In this document: positions 52,617 to 62,307 of the stretch, piece after piece
Layout of the letters: each line of letters starts with the position of its first letter
Position numbering within the stretch: the first letter of the stretch is position 1
NCBI GenBank assembly: GCA_910576975.1
Contig: CAJTJY010000018.1
Span: forward strand, 1 to 64,000
DNA: 64,000 nt
Direction: 5' to 3'
DNA from: an uncultured Lachnospiraceae bacterium
GTDB lineage: Bacteria; Bacillota; Clostridia; Lachnospirales; Lachnospiraceae
The notes under the pieces: generated by a model
Seen by the model: the letters and a program-made list of their open reading frames with translations, nothing else
What the model was told of the DNA's origin: nothing
Databases searched by the model: none
Made by a program: the position numbers and the translations under genes

Positions 52617-52850
52617 TTGTTCAAAGCACAGGACCCTCTCGGGATCTTTAGATTCTCCATTCATAAACTTCGTCACTACTTTGCAAGCGAAATGTCAGCT
52701 CTCGGCAAACCGGAGGCTGACATATTGAGAATGAGCGGCTGGGAAACCGATTACGTCATGAAGTCTGTATATCGACACTCCATGATAGACAAACAAGAAA
52801 ACGCAAAAAGAGAAGCTTCTGACAAGTTGCAAAACGCCTTGTTTTCTTAA
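52617..52850 (+). pseudogene. Tyrosine recombinase (integrase) C-terminal remnant
   Basis: 77 residues match the catalytic end of phage-type integrases: SIHKLRHYFASEMSA (HxLR box), the GW loop ILRMSGWETDYV and the nucleophile Tyr in SVYRHSM. The N-terminal two thirds are missing, with stops upstream in frame. It points toward the tRNA-Leu 130 bases away, the usual place of an integrase beside its att site, so it marks the edge of an old island that now holds the receiver-TIR cassette. Confidence 0.85.
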
Positions 52851-52916
52851 AAATTCATGACAAAATTCTATATTATTCTTGAAAATAGAACACTAAAACG
52901 CCTGGTAAATATAGGC

Positions 52917-52970
52917 GCAAAAAAGCACAAATCCTTGACTTCACTAAGTGAATCCCGAATTTGCGCTTTC
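52917..52970 (-). terminator. tRNA-Leu terminator
   Basis: Minus-strand AAGCGCAAAT / ATTTGTGCTT stem with an inner TTCACTTAGTGAA hairpin, followed by six T. It lies about 11 bases after the tRNA 3' end. Confidence 0.75.
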
Positions 52971-52980
52971 TCTGATCTAA

Positions 52981-53064
52981 TGCGGAAGATGGGACTTGAA
53001 CCCACACGTCTATACAGACACAAGATCCTTAGTCTTGCCTGTCTGCCAATTCCAGCACTTCCGC
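52981..53064 (-). tRNA. tRNA-Leu (anticodon AAG)
   Basis: An 84-base class II tRNA on the minus strand: acceptor GCGGAAG/CTTCCGC, discriminator A, D arm starting TGGAATTGGCAGAC, anticodon stem CAAGA/TCTTG with loop CTAAGGA (anticodon AAG), long variable arm TGTCTGTATAGACG, T arm TGTGGGTTCAAGTCCCATC. CCA is not encoded. Confidence 0.93.
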
Positions 53065-53103
53065 AGACAATTATGTATCGCCCTGTCGCTTGACGACTTA
53101 GAC

Positions 53104-53132
53104 ATAATAACAAATTCAAACACAATTGTCAA
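53104..53132 (-). promoter_or_regulatory. tRNA-Leu promoter
   Basis: Minus-strand TTGACA (53127-53132), 17-base spacer, TATTAT (53104-53109), about 40 bases upstream of the tRNA. Confidence 0.8.
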
Positions 53133-53147
53133 TAGCTTTTTGAGATT

Positions 53148-54626
53148 TTATTTCTTTTCTATGATAAAGAGAAAGTAACATTCTTTGTCATCCATGCCGT
53201 ACTCTTGCAGTAGCGTAAATTGCTTATGCAGGCGTAGCTGCTTTTTTACATAATTCTTCTCATTCGAGTACACGAACATCCTCCCTTGCCCCTTTAAAAG
53301 CTCCTGCGCCTGGTCAAATAGCATCTGATAAATCCTGTCGTGCGCTTCTTTGTCTCTCTTTCCGCGGTCTGGCATATTGGTGATGATCTCATCAAAAAGA
53401 TATTCATGCGTAAACTCTGAAAAATCACGATTAATATAGTAAATCTCTCTGCCTGCAAGCTCTGCGTTCTCTCTTGCCTTTATGATGGCTTCCCCGAAAA
53501 TGTCAACCCCGTACAAATACTCAGCCCTGCACACACGGTCCCGCTCAATCAGCATCGTTCCCACCCCGCAAAACGGATCCAGGACCTGCGCATTTTCTTT
53601 CATATACTGCTTTGCCAGCATCGCAATCAGCGCTGCCTGCTCAGGACGGATGGATGCCGCCACCGTATGCTTGCGGTAGGAAAACCGCTCGTCCTCGAGC
53701 CCTGAAAGCTTGATCAACGGCAAAAACTGCCCTTTGCGGTTCTCCATCAGACGGATTTCCACCTCATAATCTGAGGCTGAATTTTTCAGCCTGCCTCCTG
53801 TCTCCTGTTCCAGCGCAAATGCACATTTCTTGGTAAAAGCGCTGCGCTGTTCCAAGCTTCTTGGACTGTGAAGGCTGAGGCGAAAATAGAAATCATCTTC
53901 TGACTGAAAAGCTTTCTCTAGCAGCAATAACAAATTCGATTCTGCCAAAGCCCTTGCCGCTTCTTTTGGCTCTCCCGAAATTTGCTTGCTATTCAGCAAA
54001 AACAAAAGTTCCCGGTAAGTTCTGATTTCTAACACAGATTTGATACGGCTGGTAATCAAACGCACCCCGCTCTTTAAAATGGCGCTCTTGCCATCTTTGA
54101 GCTGCTTCGCCGTAATATTCTGGTGTTTTTTCCCAGTAGACAAAATAATCTCCCATGTATCATCATAGCCCTGAAATCTATGCTTTTTATGAGAAGCCCC
54201 CATGTCCACGAGCTTTCGCAAAGCGGCAAGCTCTTCTCTGAAATGTTTTTCCTCTTCCTTTGCAGGCGAAACCTGCTGAAGTTCTTCCAGACGCTTTTCC
54301 AGGCTAGTTCTGCAGGAAGAACAATCAAGGTTCGCCATCGCTTTCAAATACTCGCTCTTTACAAAAAGCTGCTCTTCTCTCTGATAAGCTTGATACAATA
54401 GCGGTACATGTTGATCCTGGTCCAGCCTGCCGAGGGTCATAGCGGCATTTTTACGTACCTTTGGATCTGGATCGTTCAATAATTCGGTAATCAGGCTAAA
54501 ATCACCTTGAAGCAAGGCGAGCAACTCAATCCTTGCCTCCTCCTGCTTCAATTCCTGTTTGAGCGCAATCAGGCTTTTTCTTATATCCTGTCCAGCGCTT
54601 ATATTTTCAAATAGCTCTTTTATCAT
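53148..54626 (-). CDS. RNA methyltransferase-like protein with N-terminal HEAT repeats
   Basis: A 492-residue protein. The N-terminal 110 residues look like HEAT/armadillo repeats (DPDPKVRKNAAMTLGRLDQD), the middle resembles a THUMP-type RNA-binding part, and the C-terminal 170 residues are a Rossmann methyltransferase: DPFCGVGTMLIER (SAM motif I) and NMPDRGKRD, an NPPY-like motif IV. This resembles TRM11/RlmL-type N-methylases of tRNA or rRNA. Target unknown. Confidence 0.8.
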   Translation of the reverse strand: MIKELFENISAGQDIRKSLIALKQELKQEEARIELLALLQGDFSLITELLNDPDPKVRKNAAMTLGRLDQDQHVPLLYQAYQREEQLFVKSEYLKAMANLDCSSCRTSLEKRLEELQQVSPAKEEEKHFREELAALRKLVDMGASHKKHRFQGYDDTWEIILSTGKKHQNITAKQLKDGKSAILKSGVRLITSRIKSVLEIRTYRELLFLLNSKQISGEPKEAARALAESNLLLLLEKAFQSEDDFYFRLSLHSPRSLEQRSAFTKKCAFALEQETGGRLKNSASDYEVEIRLMENRKGQFLPLIKLSGLEDERFSYRKHTVAASIRPEQAALIAMLAKQYMKENAQVLDPFCGVGTMLIERDRVCRAEYLYGVDIFGEAIIKARENAELAGREIYYINRDFSEFTHEYLFDEIITNMPDRGKRDKEAHDRIYQMLFDQAQELLKGQGRMFVYSNEKNYVKKQLRLHKQFTLLQEYGMDDKECYFLFIIEKK

Positions 54627-54641
54627 AAATTCTCCTATAAG

Positions 54642-55436
54642 TCAGGACGCATCCTGCTCTGGCTCTGTGCCATGCTTATCGAGGTATTTCTGCACGTCCT
54701 TCTTAAAATTCTCCCATGCATCTGCGTTTTCGACATAATACAAAGGGCATTCTTTCCCAGTTACGTCATAATGCCGTATTACGTTGTCCACAGGCAGGTT
54801 AAACTTGCTACAGAGCCACGCAGTCAATTCCACCAGGGAATCATACGTTTCCTGTGTAAACTGCCCTGTGTCGTCCTTGTGGCAGCACTCAATGGACAAT
54901 GTATCCACATTGCGGTCATTCGACGCATAGGAAATCTCCGTGCTTGGAATGCACTGCACGATCTCTCCGTCAATTCCCACGACAAAATGGCTGCTCGCCT
55001 TCGTAGTCTGCTTATCTTTAAGCCCTTCAAAATAGCTGCGGTTCTGTGCCGCCGTAGTCCCTGGATTCGCAGTATAATGAACCACGATCCCTTTTACCTT
55101 TTTTAGCGCCTCCTGAGGTCTGGAATACGGATTAGGCGTCAGAAGATCCACTTGATAATCTGGCGTTTCTGAGATCACTTTCTGTAAAAATCCCGGTTCT
55201 TCTTTCTTTTCTTTCTTTGTCTCATGCGCCGTCTGCGTCACGCTCTGAGTCTTCTCTGCCTGAACCTCCTGCGGAGCCTCCTCCTTATGGAATACTCTGG
55301 TTATGATAAACAACACTAAAAGCACTCCGATACAAGTCAACGCACTTCGTTTTACGATCTGGATCGTTCTCTTTTTCTTCTTACGGCGCCTTCTTTCCAT
55401 GTATGCCTCGTGCCGCTTTCTCTCTTCAATGCTCAC
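54642..55436 (-). CDS. Membrane-anchored N-acetylmuramoyl-L-alanine amidase
   Basis: A 264-residue protein: very basic N-terminus (MERRRRKKKKRTIQ), one membrane helix at about residues 29-45, a linker, then an Amidase_2 (type 2, zinc) domain at about residues 115-250 with IVVHYTANPGTT (His ligand), SSHFVVGIDGEIVQC (His ligand) and RHYDVTGKECPLYY. It cleaves the amide between MurNAc and the stem peptide. The 244 bases before hemL hold only an AACGCATAC/GTATGCGTT hairpin with an inner GGTCATTTGACC. Confidence 0.9.
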   Translation of the reverse strand: MSIEERKRHEAYMERRRRKKKKRTIQIVKRSALTCIGVLLVLFIITRVFHKEEAPQEVQAEKTQSVTQTAHETKKEKKEEPGFLQKVISETPDYQVDLLTPNPYSRPQEALKKVKGIVVHYTANPGTTAAQNRSYFEGLKDKQTTKASSHFVVGIDGEIVQCIPSTEISYASNDRNVDTLSIECCHKDDTGQFTQETYDSLVELTAWLCSKFNLPVDNVIRHYDVTGKECPLYYVENADAWENFKKDVQKYLDKHGTEPEQDAS

Positions 55437-55680
55437 TGTAATCTCTCCGTTCTCTAATGGCTAATTTCCATCTGCAGCTAATTTTCCACATATGCCTGAT
55501 CTTTGAACGCATACCTTATGAAATGGTCAAATGACCATAATGGGACGCCTCAGAGAGTATGCGTTTTTATCAAACGGCGATACCTGGGTTCTGTTACAGT
55601 ATACACCCTTTTTCTCTAAAAGAAATTAAAAATCTTTAAATTTTTTGTAAGAAAAAAGTAAGTATGGCGCCATGATGCTT

Positions 55681-56964
55681 TTAACTAGATGATTGCAAAT
55701 ATCGCTCCATGCATTGCAACGTTTTTTCCAGCATTTCCCTGGTATGCGCCAACGAGAGAAACATCGCCTCAAACTGTGCCGGAGCAAGATAGAATCCCTG
55801 ATTGATCATATAATTGCAATAATCTGCATATTTCTTTGTATCAGAGGTCTTGGCGCTTTCATAATCTGAGACTTTTTGTTGCGTAAAAAACAGGCATCCA
55901 AGGGAGCCGACATGATTTACCTGGCACGGCAGTCGATGTTCTTGTATCAATTGCTGCATCTGTCCATAAAACCAGTCGCCCATCTGATTCAATTCCTGAT
56001 AATGCTCTGGATGATCTTTCAACAAGGCGAGCTGCGTCATGCCTGCGGCAAGGGCAACCGGATTTCCACTCAAGGTGCCCGCTTGATAGACGCCGCCCAA
56101 AGGAGCCACCAGTTCCATAATCTCTCTTCTGCCGCCATACGCCCCCACAGGCATTCCTGCGCCAATAATTTTTCCCAGCGTAGTAAGATCTGGCACAACG
56201 CCATAGTAGCCCTGGGCGCCCGAGGGACCCAGCCGGAATCCCGTAATCACTTCATCAAAAATCAGCAACGCATCGTATGTGTCGCAGATTTGACGAAGGC
56301 CTTCCAAAAATCCTGGAACTGGCTCCACCACCCCCATATTTGCAGCCACAGGCTCTACAATCACTGCGGCAATCTCTTCCCCGCAGCGTTGAAAATGCTC
56401 TCTGACGCTTTCCAAATCATTGTATTTGGCTATAAGCGTGTCTTTGGCGCATCCTGCCGGCACGCCCAAGCTGTCGGGAACCCCTGCAGTCATTGCGCCA
56501 GATCCTGCCTGCACCAGGAGCCCGTCGCAATGCCCATGGTAACAACCTGAAAATTTGACAATTTTATCCCTTTTCGTATAGCCTCTCGCCGCACGGATGG
56601 CGCTCATCACTGCCTCCGTCCCAGAATTCACCATGCGTACCATTTCCACAGAAGGCATCATTTCGCACACTAGCTTTGCCATATCCACCTCTATCGCCGT
56701 GGCAGCTCCAAAGCTTAACCCCTTTTGACATGCCTCCACCACGCTGTCCGTCACAGCCTTGTGACTGTGTCCCAAGATCATCGGTCCCCAGGAACCCACG
56801 AAGTCAATATAGCTTCTGCCGTCCTCGTCATAGAGATAAGCCCCTTTTGCATGTGAAATAAATCTTGGCGTGCTTCCTATGGAGCCAAACGCCCGCACAG
56901 GAGAATTCACTCCTCCTGGAATATGCTTTACCGCTTCCTGAAATAAATGTTCTGACCTTGTCAT
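55681..56964 (-). CDS. hemL: Glutamate-1-semialdehyde 2,1-aminomutase
   Basis: A 427-residue PLP enzyme that converts glutamate-1-semialdehyde to 5-aminolevulinate. GGVNSPVRAFGS, SFGAATAIEVDMAKLV and the PLP-Lys region FDEVITGFRLG / TLGKIIGAGMPVGAYGG are typical. The ATG at 56964 follows GAGAGGAAAAAGAG. It ends the heme operon in the window; the glutamyl-tRNA reductase hemA is not present. Confidence 0.96.
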   Translation of the reverse strand: MTRSEHLFQEAVKHIPGGVNSPVRAFGSIGSTPRFISHAKGAYLYDEDGRSYIDFVGSWGPMILGHSHKAVTDSVVEACQKGLSFGAATAIEVDMAKLVCEMMPSVEMVRMVNSGTEAVMSAIRAARGYTKRDKIVKFSGCYHGHCDGLLVQAGSGAMTAGVPDSLGVPAGCAKDTLIAKYNDLESVREHFQRCGEEIAAVIVEPVAANMGVVEPVPGFLEGLRQICDTYDALLIFDEVITGFRLGPSGAQGYYGVVPDLTTLGKIIGAGMPVGAYGGRREIMELVAPLGGVYQAGTLSGNPVALAAGMTQLALLKDHPEHYQELNQMGDWFYGQMQQLIQEHRLPCQVNHVGSLGCLFFTQQKVSDYESAKTSDTKKYADYCNYMINQGFYLAPAQFEAMFLSLAHTREMLEKTLQCMERYLQSSS

Positions 56965-57001
56965 CTCTTTTTCCTCTCTGCCGCTCATGCCAAAGCACGC
57001 C

Positions 57002-57985
57002 TTAGCCTATGATTCCCTGATCGATGCATTTTGCAAGCTCTTTGGCAAAATAAGTAATATAAATATCTGTTCCCGCGCGAAACGCGCTTACTGCCATCTC
57101 ACACATGACGCCGGCCTCATCGATCCACCCTGCCCGCGCCGCCGCCTTTGCCATGGCATACTCTCCGCTGACAGAGTAGGCGGCCACCGGGACATTCGTG
57201 TGATCTTTGACTTCACGGATCAAGTCCCCATACGCCATGGCAGGCTTTACCATCACGATATCCGCCCCTTCTTTTACATCTAAGAGCGCTTCCTTCAACG
57301 CCTCCCTGCGGTTATGGTAATCCATTTGATAAGATTTCCGGTCCCCAAACAAAGGCGCAGAACTTGCCGCTTCCCGAAAAGGACCGTAAAAAGAGGATGC
57401 AAACTTCACGGCATAGGACATGACAGGCGTTTCTTCATATCCATGAGCATCCAGCTTATTTCGGATGGCAGCAACCCGCCCGTCCATCATGTCAGACGGC
57501 GCTACCATGTCCGCCCCTGCCTGCACTTGCGAAAGCGCCGTCTCTGCCAGCAATTCCAGTGTCTTGTCATTGTCGACTTCTTTGCCGCGCAAAACGCCGC
57601 AGTGTCCATGGGAAGTATATTCGCACATGCAGACATCCCCGATAAGATACAAATCCGGGCAGGACTTTTCTGCCTGGCGAAACGCCCGCTGCACAATGCC
57701 GTCCCTGGCGTATGCGCCGCTTCCGACCTCGTCTTTGTGCGCCGGAATTCCAAAAAGCAGGACAGAGGACACTCCAGCGTCCATAAGCTCTGTCAGCTTT
57801 TCTTCCATACGATCGACGCTGTAACGATACTGCCCTGGCAGAGAAGAAATCTCTTCTTTGACATTATTTCCCTCTGTCACAAACAATGGGTATGCCAGAG
57901 AAGATTTATCTATTCTAGTCTCCCGCACCATTTTTCTCAGTACTGCGGTTTTACGAAGCCTCCGCGGCCTGTTTTTCAACTCCAT
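57002..57985 (-). CDS. hemB: Delta-aminolevulinic acid dehydratase
   Basis: A 327-residue porphobilinogen synthase. The Schiff-base lysines lie in MSYAVKFASS and VMVKPAMAY; the CMCEYTSHGHCG cluster provides three Cys for a catalytic zinc, so this is the Zn-dependent type. It lies 2 bases after the cobA-hemD fusion and 37 bases before hemL. Confidence 0.97.
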   Translation of the reverse strand: MELKNRPRRLRKTAVLRKMVRETRIDKSSLAYPLFVTEGNNVKEEISSLPGQYRYSVDRMEEKLTELMDAGVSSVLLFGIPAHKDEVGSGAYARDGIVQRAFRQAEKSCPDLYLIGDVCMCEYTSHGHCGVLRGKEVDNDKTLELLAETALSQVQAGADMVAPSDMMDGRVAAIRNKLDAHGYEETPVMSYAVKFASSFYGPFREAASSAPLFGDRKSYQMDYHNRREALKEALLDVKEGADIVMVKPAMAYGDLIREVKDHTNVPVAAYSVSGEYAMAKAAARAGWIDEAGVMCEMAVSAFRAGTDIYITYFAKELAKCIDQGIIG

Positions 57986-57987
57986 CC

Positions 57988-59535
57988 CTATCTGCCTCCT
58001 TCTGTGTCAACGGCTCTTTCCTGCCAGGCAGGCTCCTTGGCAGCCTTTAGGCACGCTTCCACCAGATGGTCCAGCGTAGCTTTTTCTGCCATCACCGTCC
58101 GCATTCCCAGCGCTTCTGCCGCTTTTTGCGTCTGTGCGCCAATACATACGGCATGTACGAGGTCAAATGCCAACCCTGGCAAAGCCGCGGCAAATCCATG
58201 CACCGTCGAAGCGCTGGTAAATATCGCCAGATCAATTGCGCCTCTTTCTATCTGCCCCTTTACATCAATGATCGGACTGGGATTTTCATAGACAATCCGG
58301 TAAATGGGCAGCTCTGTGATTTGCGCCTGCGTTCTTTTTTTAATCTCCTCTGTCAGCTCTGGCGTCCCCTGTTCTGCTCTGGGAATAAGAATACGTTCCC
58401 CCATCTTTAAGGTCTCTCCCAGCAATATCCCCAAATGCCTTCCATCATAGACGTCTGGCATAAGAGCACACAAAAGACCTTTTTCCTCTAACGCTTTTTT
58501 AGTTCCTGGTCCAATGGCTGCAAGCTGCGCGCTTCCAAGAGCACGGATATCCTGTCTCCTGCGTTTAAGCTCGTCAAAGAACAAATCCACGCCTGCCGGA
58601 GAGGTAAACGCCATATAATGATAACCAGAAAGCCTCTGCAATTCTTTCTCCAGCCCGTGATTCTCTTGCAACCGTTCTATACGGATCGCTGGAAGCTCCA
58701 ACACCTCCGCCCCCATGCTGCGCAGCCTGCCGCTCAAGGTTCCACTGCGTTCCTTTGGCCTTGTCACCAGGATTTTCTTTGCGAACAGCGGCTGTTTTTC
58801 ATACCACTGCAGCTCATTTCCCAGTGCACAGACGTTTCCCACGATCAATACTGCTGGAGTTTGTACCTTTTTCTTCCTGATCACGTCAGGCAGATTGCCT
58901 AGATCTGAATTAATTTTTTTCTGTGCCGCGCCTGTTCCTTGCTGCACCACTGCCACAGGCATCTTTGACTCCATCCCGGCAGCAAGCAAGCCCTGACAGA
59001 TATCAGATATTGCAAAAACGCTCATAAGAAATACCAAGGTCCCTTTCAGCCGCACCAACGCCTCATAATCAAGCTGCAGCCTTTCTCCCTCTTTCTTATG
59101 CCCCGTAATCACATGTACGGAAGAGGCAAGCTCCCGATGGGTAACCGGAATTCCGCCATATGCAGGCACTGCAAACGCTGACGTGACGCCTGGCACAACC
59201 TCAAAGGGAACGCCATGCCTTGCCAAAAGCTGCAATTCCTCCCCTCCTCTTCCAAAGAGGAAAGGATCTCCGCCTTTTAAGCGCACCACTCGTTTTCCTT
59301 GCAATGCCTGTTCCAACAAAAGCTCATTAATTTGTTGCTGCGCCATCGTATGACTGCCAGCACGCTTGCCTACGTCAATGGCCTCTGACTCTCTGGGGAT
59401 CAAACGCAAAATCCCTTCTCCCACCAGCCGGTCGTATACCACCACTTCTGCCTGTTCCAAAATCTCTCTGCCTTTTATTGTCAATAATCCCAAGTCTCCG
59501 GGACCAGCTCCTACCAGCCATACTTTTCCTGCCAT
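57988..59535 (-). CDS. cobA-hemD: Uroporphyrinogen-III C-methyltransferase / uroporphyrinogen-III synthase fusion (CobA-HemD)
   Basis: A 515-residue bifunctional protein. Residues 1-240 are SUMT: VWLVGAGPGDLGLLTIKG, the SAM loop RLKGGDPFLFGRGGEE, and VPAYGGIPVTHRE. Residues about 250-500 are HemD, which closes the tetrapyrrole ring (ILVTRPKERSGTLSGRL, ITELPIYRIVYE). It yields uroporphyrinogen III and methylates it to precorrin-2. The ATG overlaps the upstream stop as TGATG, so translation is coupled to the TetM-NYN gene. Confidence 0.95.
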   Translation of the reverse strand: MAGKVWLVGAGPGDLGLLTIKGREILEQAEVVVYDRLVGEGILRLIPRESEAIDVGKRAGSHTMAQQQINELLLEQALQGKRVVRLKGGDPFLFGRGGEELQLLARHGVPFEVVPGVTSAFAVPAYGGIPVTHRELASSVHVITGHKKEGERLQLDYEALVRLKGTLVFLMSVFAISDICQGLLAAGMESKMPVAVVQQGTGAAQKKINSDLGNLPDVIRKKKVQTPAVLIVGNVCALGNELQWYEKQPLFAKKILVTRPKERSGTLSGRLRSMGAEVLELPAIRIERLQENHGLEKELQRLSGYHYMAFTSPAGVDLFFDELKRRRQDIRALGSAQLAAIGPGTKKALEEKGLLCALMPDVYDGRHLGILLGETLKMGERILIPRAEQGTPELTEEIKKRTQAQITELPIYRIVYENPSPIIDVKGQIERGAIDLAIFTSASTVHGFAAALPGLAFDLVHAVCIGAQTQKAAEALGMRTVMAEKATLDHLVEACLKAAKEPAWQERAVDTEGGR

Positions 59536-62219
59536 CAAACGATGCTTCCTTTCATTTCTTTTGGCATCGACTCTCCTAGGAATGTCTTGCCTTTCCCCTG
59601 TCCTTGCAAGAATCTTTCTTTCGCTTCTTGTTGCAGGTCAAGGATTTCCTGTTGCAATTCACGGGCGGAAATCAATCCACAGCCCTGCCCGCGGATAATG
59701 ATCTGCTCTAAGCCATCAGAGGTTGCCACTGTCACCCGGTATTCCTTGGCATGTTGATGGGCAAATTTCTCAATATACTGGTCTGCAGTTTCCGCCTCTT
59801 TGGTAAAGACCACGTGGATGTTATGATAATCCAGAACCTCCTCCTTGCGCTGCTGCACACGGTAAGCGTCAAAAACCACGATCAGGTGAGCGCCCCGCAT
59901 CCCTTGGTAATTGCACATGATATCCAAAAGCCTGCCTCTTGCACTGTCAATATTGAGCTCTGCCAGCTCCTTTAATTCCTGCCATGCAAAAATAATATTA
60001 TAACCATCGACCAGAAAATATTCCTCTTTTTTATCCGGCATCCGAAAGGAACGAGTCGTAGGCGATACAGGCACACTTCCTTTTGCACTCTTTCTGTTCC
60101 AGCTTTTTCTGGCTTTCTTGGCGTCTTTCCTGTTCGCTCCTGACGTCCGCGAGAGAATAGCTTCTACCTCGTCCTCCCCAATCCAGGCTTCCTCCTGCCA
60201 GTCATCCTCTTCTTTCATTGCAGAAAGAGCTTGAATCTCAATATCCTCTGCCTGTTCCAAAATCTTGCGTACCCAAGGCGGCGTTTCCAGATGCATATAT
60301 TCTTTGACCTGATGCCATTTTACCACAAAGCCAGCTCCATGGGCGCAAAATACCGAATCCGCAGCATTCTCCAAATCCCTCTCTGGATCATAGCCGCACT
60401 GCGCCATTACTTCTTGCGTATTGTGGCAGGGCCAATATCCTTTTAGGGTGCAAGTTAAGATCCCGTTCCCCCTGGCATACTGGGTCACTTCCCGCTGATA
60501 GTCTCTCATTCTGGAAGCTGGAGCCTCTCCCACGAAGACCGCCATGCCACCCAGAAGCTGAGGCGCTTCAAAGGCTCCATGCATCCGTTCTATATCGGTC
60601 ATCGCCCGCCCCACCATTTGTTCTGGCACCTCGAGCCGAAACGCATAAATTGGCTCTAACAGTATGGATTCCGCTTCCATTAGCCCCTGACGCAGCGCCC
60701 GGTAAGTCGCCTGTCTGAAATCTCCGCCCTCTGTATGTTTCAAATGCGCACGTCCCGCTGTCAAAGTAATCTTCATATCCGTGATCGGCGCTCCGGTCAG
60801 CACCCCCTTATGTTCCTTTTCCTGCAAATGCGTCAATACCAGACGCTGCCAGTTGCGGTCGAGCATGTCCTCGCTGCAGGCTGTCTCAAACTTTAACCCG
60901 CTGCCTGGCTCTCCTGGTTCCAGCAACAGATGCGTTTCCGCATAATGCCTAAGAGGCTCATAGTGCCCAACTCCTTCTGCTGGCGCAGCGATCGTCTCCT
61001 TATAGAGGATCTTTCCCGGCCCAAAAGACACTTCTACAGCAAAGCGTTCCAATATCAGGCTCTTTAAAATTTCCAACTGCACTTCGCCCATCACCTGAAC
61101 CCGGATTTCCTGCAGTTTTTCATCCCAGACAACATGAAGCTCTGGCTCTTCCTCCTGGATTGTGAAAAGATTTTCCACCATTTTTGCCATGTCGCAACTT
61201 TCCGGAAGCAAAACCTGGCTAGTCATCACAGGAAGCAAGACCGGAAGCGGAGAATCCTCTGTAACGCCCATGCCCTGCCCAGGATATGTGTTCTGCAGCC
61301 CTGTCAGAGCACAGATGCTTCCAGCAGCCGTTTCTGGCACAGTCTCAAATTTATCACCAGAATAAATGCGGATCTGATTTACCTTTTCCTGGCTTCCTGT
61401 CGGGGAGCTTTTCACTTTGAGGCTGCCCCCTGTGACCTTTACATGCGTCAGCCTGTTTCCCTGGTTATCCCGGGTAATTTTAAAAACTTTTGCGCCAAAG
61501 GCTTCTGATCTTTGGATAAAAATCGTATACATCTCGATCGCCTCGAGCAGCTCTTTGACGCCAATCTGTTTCAGCGCCGCCCCAAAAAAACAGGGAAACA
61601 TCTTTCTCTGCCAAATCAGCTCCTTGATCTGTCCTAGCGTGACCTCGCCATGCTCTAAATAATATTCCAGCACATCCTCTTGGCACATGCTCACGTTTTC
61701 CTGAAATTCTTGGCTCTTTGTCTCTGTAAAGTCGAGACAGTTTTCTTCCAGTTTTTCTTTCAATTCTTTCAGCAATCCCTCCCGGCTGGCGCCTGGCTGG
61801 TCCATCTTATTGATAAAGAGAATTACTGGAATTTGATACTTTTCCAAAAGCTTCCATAGCGTACGGGTATGCCCCTGAACGCCGTCTGAGGCGCTAATCA
61901 CTAAAATGGCATAATCAAGTACCTGCAACGTCCGTTCCATCTCTGCGGAAAAATCCACATGCCCCGGGGTATCTAGCAAGGTCACCACGGTATGCGCTAG
62001 CTTTAGTACCGCCTGCTTCGAAAAAATGGTGATTCCTCTTGCCCGTTCCAGCTCATTGGTATCTAAAAAAGCATCCTGGTTATCCACTCTTCCAAAACTG
62101 CGAATCGTGCCGCTGCTATATAATAACGCCTCTGAGAGCGTAGTTTTCCCTGCGTCTACATGAGCCAATATTCCGACGCATATCTGTTTTACCGGCTTAA
62201 TTTCTGATAAATGATCCAT
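59535..62219 (-). CDS. TetM-like ribosomal protection GTPase fused to a Rae1/YacP NYN ribonuclease
   Basis: An 894-residue fusion. Residues about 12-640 are an EF-G-like GTPase of the TetM/O/W group: AHVDAGKTTLSEALLYSSG (G1), RARGITIFSKQ (switch I), DTPGHVDFSAEMERTL (G3), NKMD (G4). TetM normally ends near 640 and dislodges tetracycline from the A site. After a basic linker (about residues 690-735), residues about 735-890 are an NYN/PIN domain like YacP: VDGYNIIFAW, VVFDAYRV, AETADQYIEKF and VATSDGLEQI keep the acidic catalytic residues. Rae1 cuts mRNA in the ribosomal A site, so both halves share a site of action. Located between hemC and cobA-hemD. Confidence 0.88.
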   Translation of the reverse strand: MDHLSEIKPVKQICVGILAHVDAGKTTLSEALLYSSGTIRSFGRVDNQDAFLDTNELERARGITIFSKQAVLKLAHTVVTLLDTPGHVDFSAEMERTLQVLDYAILVISASDGVQGHTRTLWKLLEKYQIPVILFINKMDQPGASREGLLKELKEKLEENCLDFTETKSQEFQENVSMCQEDVLEYYLEHGEVTLGQIKELIWQRKMFPCFFGAALKQIGVKELLEAIEMYTIFIQRSEAFGAKVFKITRDNQGNRLTHVKVTGGSLKVKSSPTGSQEKVNQIRIYSGDKFETVPETAAGSICALTGLQNTYPGQGMGVTEDSPLPVLLPVMTSQVLLPESCDMAKMVENLFTIQEEEPELHVVWDEKLQEIRVQVMGEVQLEILKSLILERFAVEVSFGPGKILYKETIAAPAEGVGHYEPLRHYAETHLLLEPGEPGSGLKFETACSEDMLDRNWQRLVLTHLQEKEHKGVLTGAPITDMKITLTAGRAHLKHTEGGDFRQATYRALRQGLMEAESILLEPIYAFRLEVPEQMVGRAMTDIERMHGAFEAPQLLGGMAVFVGEAPASRMRDYQREVTQYARGNGILTCTLKGYWPCHNTQEVMAQCGYDPERDLENAADSVFCAHGAGFVVKWHQVKEYMHLETPPWVRKILEQAEDIEIQALSAMKEEDDWQEEAWIGEDEVEAILSRTSGANRKDAKKARKSWNRKSAKGSVPVSPTTRSFRMPDKKEEYFLVDGYNIIFAWQELKELAELNIDSARGRLLDIMCNYQGMRGAHLIVVFDAYRVQQRKEEVLDYHNIHVVFTKEAETADQYIEKFAHQHAKEYRVTVATSDGLEQIIIRGQGCGLISARELQQEILDLQQEAKERFLQGQGKGKTFLGESMPKEMKGSIV

Positions 62220-62307
62220 AGAAAAAGCCCCTTTCCGTTTTGATCACCGACTTTTATAATATCATAAAGCCATGCGTTCGTCGATAAGCTTTTCCGTTTC
62301 CAGGCGC

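Noticed and set aside
55487..55575. Terminator of hemL in the hairpin AACGCATAC/GTATGCGTT
   Set aside because: The T-run follows the hairpin only on the plus strand, where no gene ends; on the minus strand it is not a terminator.
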